64,000 bases of DNA from Geomonas propionica. GTDB taxonomy: Bacteria; Desulfobacterota; Desulfuromonadia; Geobacterales; Geobacteraceae. The position numbers were made by a program, and so were the translations under genes. Where the stretch lies: NCBI RefSeq assembly GCF_016458235.1, contig NZ_JAEMHK010000004.1:248001-312000 (forward strand), written 5' to 3'. Positions 9,108-18,025 of this stretch are shown here, in pieces; position 1 is the stretch's first letter, and every line of letters begins with the position of its first letter. The notes under the pieces were generated by a model, which saw nothing but the letters and a program-made list of their open reading frames with translations, ran no database searches and was not told the origin of the DNA.

Positions 9108-9230
9108 CTCCCCTCTCCCTCAGGGAGAGGGTCAGGGTGAGGGCGTCCGCAGCTGCAACTACTCAGTCCAGGGCAATTCCCTCACCCGCCCTTCGGGCAC
9201 CCTCTCCCGGCGGGAGAGGGGACTTTTTAC
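9108..9230. repeat. GC-rich inverted repeat (REP-like) between fabH and fabD
   Basis: Two arms of about 35-45 bases. The left arm reads CCCCTCTCCCT..AGGGAGAGGG.CAGGGTGAGGG. The right arm reads CCCTCACCC...CCCTCTCCC....GGGAGAGGGG, its inverse with an extra internal hairpin. About 45 bases separate them. The arms can form one long hairpin or two small ones. It sits inside an operon, where it may act as an mRNA stem. Confidence 0.65.
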
Positions 9231-10207
9231 CAGCGCACCAGCGCGGAGCCCCAGGTGAGACCGCCGCCGAAGGCGTCGAGCAGCAGCAGGTCGCCTTCCT
9301 TGAGACGGCCGGCACGCACCGCCTCGTCCAGCGCGATCGGGATCGACGCCGCCGAGGTGTTGCCGTAGCGGTCCAGGTTGACGAAGACGCGCTCGCCGGT
9401 GATGCCGAGACGCTTGCCGACGGAGTCAACGATCCTCTGGTTGGCTTGGTGCGGTATGAACAGGTTGACGTCGTCGGGGGTAAGCCCGTTGGCCTCGAGT
9501 GCTTCCATGGCCACTTCGCCCATGGAGCGCACGGCCAGCTTGAACACCTCGTTGCCCTGCATGGTCAGGAAGACCAGACCGTCGTCCACGTTCTGGTGGG
9601 TCGCAGGGTTGCGGCTGCCGGCGCCTTTCTGGTACAGGATCTCCCAGTAGTTGCCGTCGCTGTGCATGTGGGTGGAGAGGATGCCGCTGTCGCCTTCCTG
9701 CGCCTCGAGCACGACGGCGCCGGCACCGTCGCCAAAGAGCAGGCAGGTGTTGCGGTCATTCCAGTCGACGATGCGGGACAGCACCTCGGCACCGATCACC
9801 AGGGCCTTCTTCACCTGACCGGACAGGATGAACTTCTGCGCGGTGGACAGGGCGTAGATGAAACCGGAGCAGGCAGCGGAAAGGTCGAAGCAGAAGGCGT
9901 TGGTGGCCTTGAGGGCCTGCTGCACGATGCAGGCGGTGGCGGGGAACGGGAAGTCAGGGGTGAGCGTGCCCACCACGATGAGATCTATTTCCTCCGCCTT
10001 CACTCCGGCGGCTGCCAGCGCCCGTTCGGCGGCGGCGATGGCGAAGGTCGAGGTGTACTCTCCCTCGGCGGCGATGCGGCGTTCGCGGATACCTGTCCTG
10101 GTGACGATCCACTCGTTGGTGGTGTCCATCATCTTTTCAAGGTCGAAATTGGTCAGCACTTTCTCCGGCACGGCGGAACCGGTACCGGTGATTCTCGGTC
10201 TAATCAT
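9227..10207 (-). CDS. fabH: 3-oxoacyl-ACP synthase III
   Basis: 326-residue initiating condensing enzyme that joins acetyl-CoA (or a branched acyl-CoA) to malonyl-ACP. Triad: Cys in [14 protein letters not shown] (~113), His in [10 protein letters not shown] (~251), Asn in [10 protein letters not shown] (~281). The C-terminal [13 protein letters not shown] is typical. The ATG overlaps the plsX stop by four bases (ATGA). The stop lies just inside the right end of a REP-like repeat. Confidence 0.97.
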   Translation of the reverse strand: MIRPRITGTGSAVPEKVLTNFDLEKMMDTTNEWIVTRTGIRERRIAAEGEYTSTFAIAAAERALAAAGVKAEEIDLIVVGTLTPDFPFPATACIVQQALKATNAFCFDLSAACSGFIYALSTAQKFILSGQVKKALVIGAEVLSRIVDWNDRNTCLLFGDGAGAVVLEAQEGDSGILSTHMHSDGNYWEILYQKGAGSRNPATHQNVDDGLVFLTMQGNEVFKLAVRSMGEVAMEALEANGLTPDDVNLFIPHQANQRIVDSVGKRLGITGERVFVNLDRYGNTSAASIPIALDEAVRAGRLKEGDLLLLDAFGGGLTWGSALVRW

Positions 10208-11256
10208 GAAGCAACCCTTTCTGTGGCGTCCGGGTTCTGGCCGGTACGCTCGCGAGTCTCACCGGGGAAGCTCTCGTTGAGCTTTTCGGCCATGCGGCCA
10301 TTGACCCCTTTGAGTGCGTATTCATGGGCAAAGCGGATCGCGTTCTTGATGGCCTTGGGGTTCGAGCCGCCGTGGCAGATCATCCCCACGCCGTTGATCC
10401 CAAGCAGAGGCGCACCGCCGTACTCGGCATAATCTACAGTCTTCTTGAAATTTTTGAACGCCTTGCGGCTTAAGAGGTAGCCGATCTGGCACAGAAAGCT
10501 GCGCTTGATCTCGGCTTTGAGCATCTTGCCCACAGCATCAGCGAGCCCCTCGGACAGCTTCAACGCGACGTTGCCCACGAAGCCGTCGCAAACGACGACG
10601 TCGACCGAGCCATTGAAGATGTCGCGGCCTTCCACGTAACCAATGTAGTTGATGGGCTTGTCACGCAGGAGGGTGCTGGTTTCGCGGGTGAGCTCGTTCC
10701 CCTTGCTGTCCTCCTCCCCGTTGGAGAGTAGGCCAACCCTGGGCTTGTCGACGCCCATGACGAACTTGGCGTACACCTCGCCCATGACGGCGAACTGGAC
10801 CAAGTGGATGGGCTTGCAGTCGACGTTGCCGCCGACATCGAGAACGAGGGTCTTACCGGTAACGGTGGGAAAGAGTTGGGCGATTGCGGCGCGATCGATC
10901 CCCTTCATCCTTTTCAGCACGAACATGCCGGCCGCCATGGTGGCGCCCGAGTTCCCCGCGCTTACTACGGCCACGGCCTCGCCACCCTTGACCAACTCGA
11001 AGGCGACGCGGATCGAGGAATCCTTCTTCTTGCGCACCGCATCGGAGGCGGAGTCGTGCATGCCCACGACTTCGGAGGCATGCCAGAGTTCGATGTCCAG
11101 CCCCTTGCAATCGTGGCGGGCCAGCTCGGCCTGCACCTTTTCAACGTCGCCGACCAGAGTAACCGGGATACCGAATTCTCTGGCGGCAGCTACCGCACCT
11201 TCTACTTCAACATGAGGGGCGTTGTCGCCCCCCATTACATCGACAGCAACTCTCAT
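10204..11256 (-). CDS. plsX: Phosphate acyltransferase PlsX
   Basis: 350-residue enzyme that makes acyl-phosphate from acyl-ACP for phosphatidic acid synthesis (PlsX/PlsY route). The start [21 protein letters not shown] is the conserved N-terminus of the family; the upstream extension to 11289 lacks homology. Further family segments: [40 protein letters not shown] and [17 protein letters not shown]. rpmF lies 53 bases upstream and fabH overlaps the 3' end. Confidence 0.97.
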   Translation of the reverse strand: MRVAVDVMGGDNAPHVEVEGAVAAAREFGIPVTLVGDVEKVQAELARHDCKGLDIELWHASEVVGMHDSASDAVRKKKDSSIRVAFELVKGGEAVAVVSAGNSGATMAAGMFVLKRMKGIDRAAIAQLFPTVTGKTLVLDVGGNVDCKPIHLVQFAVMGEVYAKFVMGVDKPRVGLLSNGEEDSKGNELTRETSTLLRDKPINYIGYVEGRDIFNGSVDVVVCDGFVGNVALKLSEGLADAVGKMLKAEIKRSFLCQIGYLLSRKAFKNFKKTVDYAEYGGAPLLGINGVGMICHGGSNPKAIKNAIRFAHEYALKGVNGRMAEKLNESFPGETRERTGQNPDATERVAS

Positions 11257-11309
11257 ATTTCCCCTAGGGAGCGGATTCCGAACAGTCACGGCTTAGGTGA
11301 AACGAAATC

Positions 11310-11492
11310 CTAGAGCTCTTCAGCCTTCAGCACCTGACGTCCCTTGTAGGTACCGCAGGACGGGCAGACGCAATGCGGCAGCTTCGGGGCCTTGCACTGC
11401 GGGCAGGACGAAACGGTCGGAGCGGTGAGGAAATCGTGTGCACGCCTCATGTTCTTGCGCGACTTGGAGGTTTTCTTCTTAGGTACAGCCAT
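11310..11492 (-). CDS. rpmF: 50S ribosomal protein L32
   Basis: 60-residue ribosomal protein. [22 protein letters not shown] is the conserved basic start, and CPQC...CPSC near residues 34-49 forms the zinc ribbon present in one of the two L32 variants. It lies between the DUF177 gene and plsX, an order conserved in many bacteria. Confidence 0.98.
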   Translation of the reverse strand: MAVPKKKTSKSRKNMRRAHDFLTAPTVSSCPQCKAPKLPHCVCPSCGTYKGRQVLKAEEL

Positions 11493-11505
11493 GATGTTCT
11501 CCTTT

Positions 11506-12042
11506 TTACTTTTCTATCTTGATCTTCTTCAAAGCGGCCATTTTCAGATTTATCCCGCCGCGATCGCAGCCGCATTCTCCGGCGTTCAGGTCAGCTCCGC
11601 ACACGGGGCAAAGGCCGCGGCACGTCTCGCTGCATAACGGTTTATAAGGTACTTCCAGCATAACCTGTTCGGCGATTTCGAAATCCATGTCGATCTCGTC
11701 GCCGCTGTAGGTGGCCGAAATGAGCTCCTCGTCGGAAAGCTCGACTTCCTCGTCCAGATCCTCACCTTTGCTTTCGGTGTAGAAGATGGTGAAGTCCGAG
11801 GAGATCGCGGCATCGTACTCGGCCAGGCAGCGTGAGCAGGTGAGACGCACCGCGCTCTCCACCTTGCCGGTGGCCCTCACGTGGTCGTACTCCCAGATCG
11901 CCGTAACCTGCGCGTTGACTGGCGCCGTAAAGACACACTCGCCCGCTTTTTCCATCTCTACCAAGGTAGAAAAGTGTGATGCAGGCTCCGATTCCGAGAG
12001 GTCGAGCTGCTTCTTTTTGACCTTCTCTATCTCTATCTTCAA
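11506..12042 (-). CDS. yceD: DUF177/YceD-family protein
   Basis: 178-residue member of the YceD/DUF177 family, whose gene nearly always precedes rpmF and which is linked to 23S rRNA handling in other bacteria. Visible features: acidic middle region, [13 protein letters not shown] near residue 70, and C-terminal [17 protein letters not shown], with four cysteines that could bind zinc. It is the first gene of the plsX-fab block and has a strong sigma-70 promoter 31-58 bases upstream. Confidence 0.92.
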   Translation of the reverse strand: MKIEIEKVKKKQLDLSESEPASHFSTLVEMEKAGECVFTAPVNAQVTAIWEYDHVRATGKVESAVRLTCSRCLAEYDAAISSDFTIFYTESKGEDLDEEVELSDEELISATYSGDEIDMDFEIAEQVMLEVPYKPLCSETCRGLCPVCGADLNAGECGCDRGGINLKMAALKKIKIEK

Positions 12043-12072
12043 AGGAAGATCTCCCCTTTTTCAAAGTTTCCC

Positions 12073-12100
12073 AGTATATAGATGGCGGTTTTTTTGTCAA
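12073..12100 (-). promoter_or_regulatory. Sigma-70 promoter of the yceD-rpmF-plsX-fab block
   Basis: Read on the minus strand: TTGACA, a 16-base spacer, TATACT. The -35 is perfect and the -10 matches five of six. The first gene starts 31 bases beyond the -10. Confidence 0.8.
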
Positions 12101-12189
12101 GGTAAATCTAAAGAGAGCGGAGGGGCCACAGGCAGGCGTTCAGCCACTGACAGAGCCGCATAAAAGGCACTCTCTGCGCGCTCAAAACT

Positions 12190-13071
12190 CTACCAACCAA
12201 GCCGGTAGTCGACACTGACACCGCTCTCTGAGTCGGAGAGGACGCCCATGCGCTGGGCCGCAGTTTCCACCAGGTAGTCCAGGGCGCGCCCCTTCTTCTT
12301 GGGCACACGGATCAGCCGCGGCTCACCCTTGATGCCCCCCAGCCGCGCGGCCTCATCGATGGCGTCCTGCATGGTCCCGATCCGGTCCACGAGCTTCAGG
12401 GCCAGCGCCTGTTCGCCGGAGAAGATCCTGCCGTCTGCGATGCTGCGCACCTGCTCTTCCGGGAGCCTCCTCCCCTGCGCCACCGCCTTGACGAACTGGC
12501 CGTGGGTGGAGTCGATCACCCCCTGCAGCATCGCCTTTTCCTCGTCGGTCATGGTGCGCGAGGGGGAACCGGTATCCTTGAACTTGCCGGTCTTGATGGT
12601 GAAGGCCTTCATGCCGACCTTCTCCATCAGCCCTTCCAGGTTGGAGAACTTCATCAGCACCCCGATGCTGCCGGTGATGGTGCCGGGGTTGGCGTAGATG
12701 AGGCTCGCCGGGGCCGAGACGTAGTAGCCGCCGGAAGCCGCGACGCTCCCCATGGAGACCACCACCTTCTTCACCTTGGCCAGATCCTTCACCGCCGCGT
12801 AGATCTCCTGCGAGGGGCCCACCACGCCGCCCGGGGAATCGACCCGCAACACCACGGCCTTCGCGTGCTCGTCCTTCTTCATAGACCGCAGCTGGCGGAT
12901 GATCTCCTGCCCGTCGACAATGACACCCTTCAATTCGACGATACCGATCCCGTCCCCTCCGGCGAGGGTGTCACGGTCTCCAATCAGGGAGGTGACCACG
13001 GCGACGCAGGCTGCGAAAAGGAGCAAGATCCCCACGCTGAAGGCGGCGGTCCACAGTAGCACTTTCTTCAT
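12190..13071 (-). CDS. sppA: Signal peptide peptidase SppA (short form)
   Basis: 293-residue membrane-anchored serine peptidase that degrades cleaved signal peptides. One N-terminal membrane helix (residues 3-25) is followed by the S49 domain: VDSPGGVVGPSQEIY, the nucleophile serine in GSVAASGGYYVSAPA, TGSIGV, and the catalytic lysine probably in SPSRTMTDEEK or the preceding KTGKFKD. The start MKKVLLWTA has GGAGGAGTC directly ahead; an in-frame start at 13101 is rejected. It lies upstream of the fab block in the same orientation, with a separate promoter between them. Confidence 0.93.
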   Translation of the reverse strand: MKKVLLWTAAFSVGILLLFAACVAVVTSLIGDRDTLAGGDGIGIVELKGVIVDGQEIIRQLRSMKKDEHAKAVVLRVDSPGGVVGPSQEIYAAVKDLAKVKKVVVSMGSVAASGGYYVSAPASLIYANPGTITGSIGVLMKFSNLEGLMEKVGMKAFTIKTGKFKDTGSPSRTMTDEEKAMLQGVIDSTHGQFVKAVAQGRRLPEEQVRSIADGRIFSGEQALALKLVDRIGTMQDAIDEAARLGGIKGEPRLIRVPKKKGRALDYLVETAAQRMGVLSDSESGVSVDYRLGW

Positions 13072-13101
13072 GACTCCTCCGTCTCTTCCATGTCCAGCCA
13101 A

Positions 13102-13127
13102 CTGTAGGGGCGAATAATCATTCGCCC
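13102..13127. repeat. Short palindromic repeat, copy 1
   Basis: CTGTAGGGGCGAATAATCAT followed by TCGCCC: a palindromic GGGCGAATAAT..ATTCGCCC core with a CTGTA flank on the left. First of three copies within 170 bases. Confidence 0.7.
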
Positions 13128-13190
13128 GCCTTTACCGCGTCTGCCACCTCGGCATCGCTCTCCATCGACATTGACTGCTGCAACTGATCT

Positions 13191-13215
13191 GGGCGAATAA
13201 TTATTTGCCTCTACA
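13191..13215. repeat. Short palindromic repeat, copy 2
   Basis: GGGCGAATAATTATTTGCC followed by TCTACA. Same palindromic core with one substitution, and the flank on the right. Confidence 0.65.
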
Positions 13216-13244
13216 ACTACTCAACCACCACGGAACCATACAAT

Positions 13245-13270
13245 GGGCGAATAATTATTCGCCCCTACAG
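13245..13270. repeat. Short palindromic repeat, copy 3
   Basis: GGGCGAATAATTATTCGCCC followed by CTACAG, a perfect 20-base palindrome. The CTACAG flank on the right mirrors the CTGTAG flank of copy 1, so the outer copies face each other. The rest of 13072-13464 shows no gene. Confidence 0.75.
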
Positions 13271-13464
13271 GATCAAACGTTTACGGCTTATTTTGCTTGT
13301 CTTTTACCGGGACTCTGTCCTATATCTGAACAGTAGGCGTTAAAGGCATTGCGCGCGCCGCCAACAACTCTACACTATGCAGGCCGTGGCGCAAAAGCAA
13401 ATATCCAGCGCGTTTGAGCCCGGCTGAGTGTACAGCGTGTGAAACAGATACGAGAAGAGGAATT

Positions 13465-13929
13465 ATGAGAGTACTGGTTATCTCAGACAGCCACGGCAAT
13501 TACGCCCACGCCTTCAAGGCGCACGAATTAGCCGGACCGGTGGATCACATCGTTCATCTTGGGGATGGCTGCGATGATGCCCGCATGCTGGAGGAAGTAC
13601 TGGAAGTGCCGGTGCACCGGGTGGCCGGCAACTGCGATCTGGACCGGCATGTGCCGGCGGAGCTCACGCTGGAACTTGGGGAGTGCCGGTTCCTGCTGAC
13701 CCACGGTTACCGCCAGCACGTGAAGAGCGGACTGTCTCAACTGATCGGGCGGGGGATGCAACTGGGAGCGTCGGTGGTCCTCTACGGCCACACCCACCTC
13801 GCCGACGTCCACTCGGCGGACGGGATGCTGCTGGTGAACCCGGGAGCCCTGAAGGAGGGACTACCCGGGAGCTACGCCATCGTCACCGTCGAGGGAGCCA
13901 CGGCAAGGGCCGAGATCTTCCCTCTCTAG
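13465..13929 (+). CDS. MJ0936/YfcE-family metallophosphoesterase
   Basis: 154-residue calcineurin-like phosphodiesterase. Metal ligands are recognisable: ISDSHGN (residues 6-12), HLGDGCDD, AGNCD, LTHGY and YGHTHLADV. The short length is typical of YfcE-like enzymes acting on small phosphodiesters such as cyclic nucleotides; the substrate is unknown. The start has AGAGGAATT just before the ATG. The stop overlaps by four bases the stop of the convergent gene at 13926. It is the only plus-strand gene between 3.4 and 24 kb. Confidence 0.88.
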   Translation: MRVLVISDSHGNYAHAFKAHELAGPVDHIVHLGDGCDDARMLEEVLEVPVHRVAGNCDLDRHVPAELTLELGECRFLLTHGYRQHVKSGLSQLIGRGMQLGASVVLYGHTHLADVHSADGMLLVNPGALKEGLPGSYAIVTVEGATARAEIFPL

Positions 13930-14315
13930 CAGCCGCAGCCACAGTTGTGGCAGACCTTGCGGTTCTCGTCATCCGGAGCGACGGTCTCCGGCGCGAAGGC
14001 GATGCGGTTCACCGCACGCCGGATGTCTTCCTGAAGATCAAGGCGCGGGCTCTGTCCGATGACATGTCCGATGCAGATGTTGCTGATCCCGTCCGACGGC
14101 GAAGCGATGCGAATCGAGTTCAAGAGGTCGCCGTAGCCGTTCACCTCTATCACCTGCCCGGGGTCCTCCCCCAGTTCCAAGGTGATGCCGAAGCGCTCCA
14201 GTTCCTGGGCCAGTTCCGCGAAGAAGATATCAAAGGTGAATCCGGAAAGGATCCCCTCCCACTCAGGCTTACTCTTGCTGCGTCCGTAACAGGTAAGTCT
14301 CATCTGTTTTGCCAT
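13926..14315 (-). CDS. Conserved hypothetical protein with Cys-rich tail
   Basis: 129-residue soluble protein of unknown function. The N-terminus MAKQMRLTCYGRSKSKPEW and the middle (TFDIFFAELAQELERFGITLEL) do not match a family I can name. The C-terminal VCHNCGCGC carries four cysteines in nine residues, which could bind zinc, iron or an FeS cluster. The Cys-tailed end and the position as last gene of the electron-conduit cluster make a redox or metal role possible, but that is only inferred. Confidence 0.72.
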   Translation of the reverse strand: MAKQMRLTCYGRSKSKPEWEGILSGFTFDIFFAELAQELERFGITLELGEDPGQVIEVNGYGDLLNSIRIASPSDGISNICIGHVIGQSPRLDLQEDIRRAVNRIAFAPETVAPDDENRKVCHNCGCGC

Positions 14316-14354
14316 GCTTGTATAACTCCTGAAAACAGGGGCGAGCCCCCGATA

Positions 14355-14741
14355 TTAACTCCCCGCGGCCTTTCTCTGCATCGAGCTGAAGATCATGTCC
14401 AGCACCGCCTTCTGCTTCGCCTCGTACTTGTTGAGAACCGCCAGGCAGGTCCCCATGGGAAACTGCTCGTGCAGGTAGTCGGAGTCCCGCCCGGAAAGGA
14501 TCACGATCCGGTTCTTGTCCATACCGACGGAAACGGCATAGCTGAAAATCTTGGACCCGTCCAGGGTGGGCATCTCCAGGTCCACCAGCAAGAGGTCGAC
14601 CTTGCCCTGCTTCAGTATGGTCAGGGCCAACAGCGGTTCGGTACAGGTTATGACGTCCAACAGCGGATAGAGCGCGTGGATCTTGTCCCTCAGCGCCCCT
14701 ACGAATGCCGCGTCGTCATCAACGATCAGAATTTTTCCCAT
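14355..14741 (-). CDS. Single-domain response regulator receiver
   Basis: 128-residue CheY-like protein with no output domain. Acidic pocket DDD at residues 7-9 (ILIVDDDAAF), phospho-acceptor Asp in LLLVDLEMPTLDG (~57), Ser in ILSGRDSD, and Lys in LNKYE. The start MGKILIVDDD has AGAGG ahead of it. The gene lies 16 bases after the ABC-type binding protein in the same direction, so it probably belongs to the cytochrome-porin cluster. No cognate histidine kinase is adjacent. Confidence 0.9.
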   Translation of the reverse strand: MGKILIVDDDAAFVGALRDKIHALYPLLDVITCTEPLLALTILKQGKVDLLLVDLEMPTLDGSKIFSYAVSVGMDKNRIVILSGRDSDYLHEQFPMGTCLAVLNKYEAKQKAVLDMIFSSMQRKAAGS

Positions 14742-14757
14742 CCATACCTCTTTGTAT

Positions 14758-15723
14758 CTATTTAAGCACCCGGGTCGCAGCGCTGAGCACCGGGAAAGGG
14801 ACATTCAGGTCAAGCATCCGCGCCGCTTTCAGGTTGACGATGAGATCCACACGCCTCGGCGTGACCACCGGCAGTTGCGACGCTTTCTTGCCACTCAGGA
14901 TGCGTGCCACGTATTCGGCAGCCAGCTGCCCCTGCTCGACAGGGTCCGCCTCCAGTGAAATCAGGGCCCCCTTGTGGGCGGCTCCCGGCATTTGCGATAT
15001 CACGGGGATCTTCAGTTCGTTGCAGCGGTGCACGATTTTTTCGAAGGAACGGCTCCCGGCGGTGCATTCCGTAACATAGACGCAGTCGACCCTTGTGGCA
15101 TAGAGGGTGGCCAAGGCTCCATCCAGCGCACCAACCGAGCCGACGTTGGTTTCCACCAGCACGATCCCCGATTGGGCGGCGATCTTGCGCGCCTCCTTAA
15201 GCTGCACCAAGGCCCCTTCTTCCCGGTTGGCGCTGATGATGCCCAGGGTCCTGATCGGCTTGACTTCCGTGGCGGTCTTGATCAGCGTGACCAGGGGAAC
15301 CTTGGAGCTTACCCCGGCACTGTTGCGCCCGCTGGAGGCCATGTTCCTGGCAACCCCGGTCTCCACCGGACCGTAGACATCGGCGAAAACGACGGGGATG
15401 TCCTGCACCTCGCGCAGGGCAGCCAAAGTGGCGGAGGTGCCGTAGGTGACAATAACGTCCGCACCAATGGCGTTGAACTTTCTGACGCTGTTGGACCAGG
15501 AGATGAGGTCCGGGTTGGGGGTCTGGGTGATCACCTCTACGTTACTCTGATCGTATCCCTTCTGTACCAGCGCCTTTACGAACGCCTTGTGGGCATCCCG
15601 GTAGCGCGGCAGGTCGCAGGTCAGCAACGCCGCCACCAGCTTTCCGGCCGCGCGGGAGTCCGCCGCGGGGATCACCGCGCAAAGCAGCAGAAGCAGAAGT
15701 ATGGAACGGACCAGTGTCTTGAT
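14758..15723 (-). CDS. Periplasmic ABC-type substrate-binding protein (ABC_sub_bind family), apparent AUC start
   Basis: Binding protein of the ABC_sub_bind (TrpX-like) family: VIVTYGTSATLAALREVQDIPVVF and VTECTAGSRSFEKI are typical segments; two Rossmann-like lobes span about residues 45-320. The first canonical start in frame is GTG at 15675, but it has no ribosome-binding site and would drop the signal peptide. Reading back to the in-frame TAG at 15729 gives xKTLVRSILLLLLLCAVIPAADS, a textbook export signal. AAGGGG sits six bases before the ATC at 15723; a CTG at 15714 is the alternative. No permease or ATPase of this importer class is adjacent. It follows the porin stop by 14 bases. Confidence 0.8.
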   Translation of the reverse strand: MKTLVRSILLLLLLCAVIPAADSRAAGKLVAALLTCDLPRYRDAHKAFVKALVQKGYDQSNVEVITQTPNPDLISWSNSVRKFNAIGADVIVTYGTSATLAALREVQDIPVVFADVYGPVETGVARNMASSGRNSAGVSSKVPLVTLIKTATEVKPIRTLGIISANREEGALVQLKEARKIAAQSGIVLVETNVGSVGALDGALATLYATRVDCVYVTECTAGSRSFEKIVHRCNELKIPVISQMPGAAHKGALISLEADPVEQGQLAAEYVARILSGKKASQLPVVTPRRVDLIVNLKAARMLDLNVPFPVLSAATRVLK

Positions 15724-15737
15724 ACGCTACCCCTTGG

Positions 15738-18011
15738 TCACCACTTGGCCGCCACGGCGGCGACGATGGTGTGAACGGTGCCACTGTAACTCTTGTAGGC
15801 GGACTTCAGCTCGTTGTAGTCGTTGAACGAATATTCCAGCGTGGTGGAAAGCGCGCTGGTAAAGCGGTACTCGCCGCGTGTCGACAATGACGTGATCACG
15901 GTGTCCTGCGCGGTGATCTCCTTGATGCCGTCGGTGCTGCTGGTCAGCGAAAAGCTCTTGTCACTGGGGCTGAAAGCGGCCGAGGACCTGATCTGCTGTG
16001 CCGCCACCGCTAAATCGCTCTTCTCGGTCAGCGCATACGAGGCGTTGACACCATAGACATGGGACATACTGGAAAACTGCGAAACAGCCTGGCTGCCGAC
16101 AACTACACCGGTGAAGAGAATCCCCTGCTCGACCTCCTGGTGCAGGTACGAATAGGTTGCCCCTACCGTGAGCCCCTGCAGCGGCACCCACCAGGCGCCG
16201 ATGTTCGCGTTCTCGCTGTTGGTGCTCCGGGAGGTCAAAGGCGCCAGGGAAAAGGAGAGCGGCTCGAACGGGAAGTTCACCAGGTACTTTCTCACCTCGT
16301 CATTCTGGTCACGGCGCAAGATGGCGTGACTGGTGAGCCCCCAGCGGTTGTTGACGGTGTAGGTCGCCAACAGCTTCGCTTCCTGGCGGTTCTGAAAGGA
16401 AGCGCCGTAGGCGGGGTGCTCGGCGCTGGCATAACTGTAGTGGGCGCTGGTCCTCAGTCCCTTCACGGGGCGATAGTACGCCGACAGCGACCCGGTGTGG
16501 GTCGAGGTGCTCTGTGGCAGCCCCCAGGTTGTCTCCGTTGGCAGCTCAGCCACGTTGTCCCTGCGCAGAAAGTCGCCCCGGTACTCGCCGACCAGCGCGA
16601 GGTCCAGGCGGGGACGGTACGAGAAGGTGCCGGTTATCAGGTCCCGCGTGGTTTCACTGGGCGCCTTGACGACCATGACCGGATCGGTGAAGGCGCTGTT
16701 GCTGAGGGGGCCGCGCTTGTTGTAGTCGATCTCCTGGCGCCGATATTTGAGGGCGAAGGTGTACTCGCGGCTGGGGGTATAGATGAGGTCCCCCGCCGCG
16801 TTTTGCAGGTAGCTCTTCATGTGACGGACGCCGCTGGTATCACTTAGCTCCGACAGGTTCTCGCGCTGTTCAAAGCTGTACGAGCCGGAGCCGACAAGGC
16901 CGCCGGCCAGCGAGGTGTGCAGCTTCACGGTGTGGGAGAAGAAGCTGCTGTCGGGGTTTTCGTTGTGCTGCCGCGGCAAACCTGAAGGGAACTGGCTCAA
17001 GAAGTCGGGAGTACCGTTGAACTTGTTACGTTGTGCATAAGTGTCCACGGGGATCGGCATCCGGTCCTCGAAGTAACGCACCTTGAAGTCGTACACGAGG
17101 TCGACCGGTCCCAGGTGGGAGTCAAGACCCACGTGCCCTTCCTGGATCTGCTGATCCACTCGGCGGGCTTGGGCGTATATCTTGTTGGTGGCCCCCTCGA
17201 AGGCGGTATCGGCGAAGCGCTGCTGGATGGTCCCTTCCTTGACGTAGCGCCAGTACCCAAGATTTACGTGGAGGGGGTAGTTATGCAGCCGGTAGCGGAA
17301 ATCCGCCCGGTCCTGTACCACGCTCACGCCGTAGTTCGCAACCGGGTCCTGGAGAGGTATGTATTCAGCCAGCGAGTTGCGGTCATCCGTTCTACCCGCC
17401 TCGAAACGGGCGGGGAACAGCAGTTCCCGGTCCAGGTTGTGGTACAGAGATTCCGTCCTCAGATGCAGGCGGTAATCGCCCTTATAGTCCATGAGCAGGT
17501 CGGCGTGGTAATCGTTCTCGTTAAGGTAGAACCCTTCCAGCTCGAGGTTGGTGTCTTTCTCCATGTGCCGGTAGAAGAGCCCGCCGCTACGGCTGGACTT
17601 CAGAAAGCCGTACTCCACGGCTCGCCCGCGGTACCCGTCCCCGAAAATGAAGTTGTAGCCGAGCGAGCCCCCTTTTTGCTCCAGCACTTCCACCTGGCGC
17701 TCGTCCTCCGACAGTGGTGCGCCCTCGATCTGCGGCGGTGCGACGGGCTCCTCGGTTACGGCGGGGGGGACCTCCGCGCCTGCGGCAGGCGCCTCTTCCG
17801 TGGCGGCAGGAGGGGGGAGATCGCTCTGCTGCTCCTCGCCCGTGGCGGTGGCGGCAGGTTCATCGGCGGGAGCATCCTTTTCGGCAGCCGCGGGCGCCTC
17901 CTGGCTCGCCGCCGGAAGCGGCTCCAAGTCCTGGGCAGCCACTCCCCCGGCGGCCAGCAGCAAAAGCAGCAGAGGCGAGACGACGGTTGATATGAGAGGT
18001 TTTTCCACCAT
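15738..18011 (-). CDS. MtrB/PioB-like outer-membrane porin of a cytochrome conduit
   Basis: 757-residue outer-membrane beta-barrel that would sheath the adjacent decaheme cytochrome, as MtrB does for MtrA. Signal peptide at 1-26 (LISTVVSPLLLLLLAAGGVAA), a low-complexity Ala/Pro/Glu-rich linker at about 27-115, then a long barrel of alternating amphipathic strands rich in Tyr, Arg and Asp, ending in a C-terminal Trp (VAAVAAKW) as expected of outer-membrane barrels. No cysteine is present, unlike Shewanella MtrB with its CXXC. The start MVEKPLIS has AAGGAG upstream. It follows the cytochrome gene by 14 bases. Closest comparison: the MtrB/PioB family; the exact orthologue is not determined. Confidence 0.82.
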   Translation of the reverse strand: MVEKPLISTVVSPLLLLLLAAGGVAAQDLEPLPAASQEAPAAAEKDAPADEPAATATGEEQQSDLPPPAATEEAPAAGAEVPPAVTEEPVAPPQIEGAPLSEDERQVEVLEQKGGSLGYNFIFGDGYRGRAVEYGFLKSSRSGGLFYRHMEKDTNLELEGFYLNENDYHADLLMDYKGDYRLHLRTESLYHNLDRELLFPARFEAGRTDDRNSLAEYIPLQDPVANYGVSVVQDRADFRYRLHNYPLHVNLGYWRYVKEGTIQQRFADTAFEGATNKIYAQARRVDQQIQEGHVGLDSHLGPVDLVYDFKVRYFEDRMPIPVDTYAQRNKFNGTPDFLSQFPSGLPRQHNENPDSSFFSHTVKLHTSLAGGLVGSGSYSFEQRENLSELSDTSGVRHMKSYLQNAAGDLIYTPSREYTFALKYRRQEIDYNKRGPLSNSAFTDPVMVVKAPSETTRDLITGTFSYRPRLDLALVGEYRGDFLRRDNVAELPTETTWGLPQSTSTHTGSLSAYYRPVKGLRTSAHYSYASAEHPAYGASFQNRQEAKLLATYTVNNRWGLTSHAILRRDQNDEVRKYLVNFPFEPLSFSLAPLTSRSTNSENANIGAWWVPLQGLTVGATYSYLHQEVEQGILFTGVVVGSQAVSQFSSMSHVYGVNASYALTEKSDLAVAAQQIRSSAAFSPSDKSFSLTSSTDGIKEITAQDTVITSLSTRGEYRFTSALSTTLEYSFNDYNELKSAYKSYSGTVHTIVAAVAAKW

Positions 18012-18025
18012 CCGGCTCCTTTCTG

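Noticed and set aside
13102..13270. CRISPR array
   Set aside because: Only three palindromic copies with unequal spacing and mixed orientation, and no cas genes; this is an extragenic palindromic repeat.
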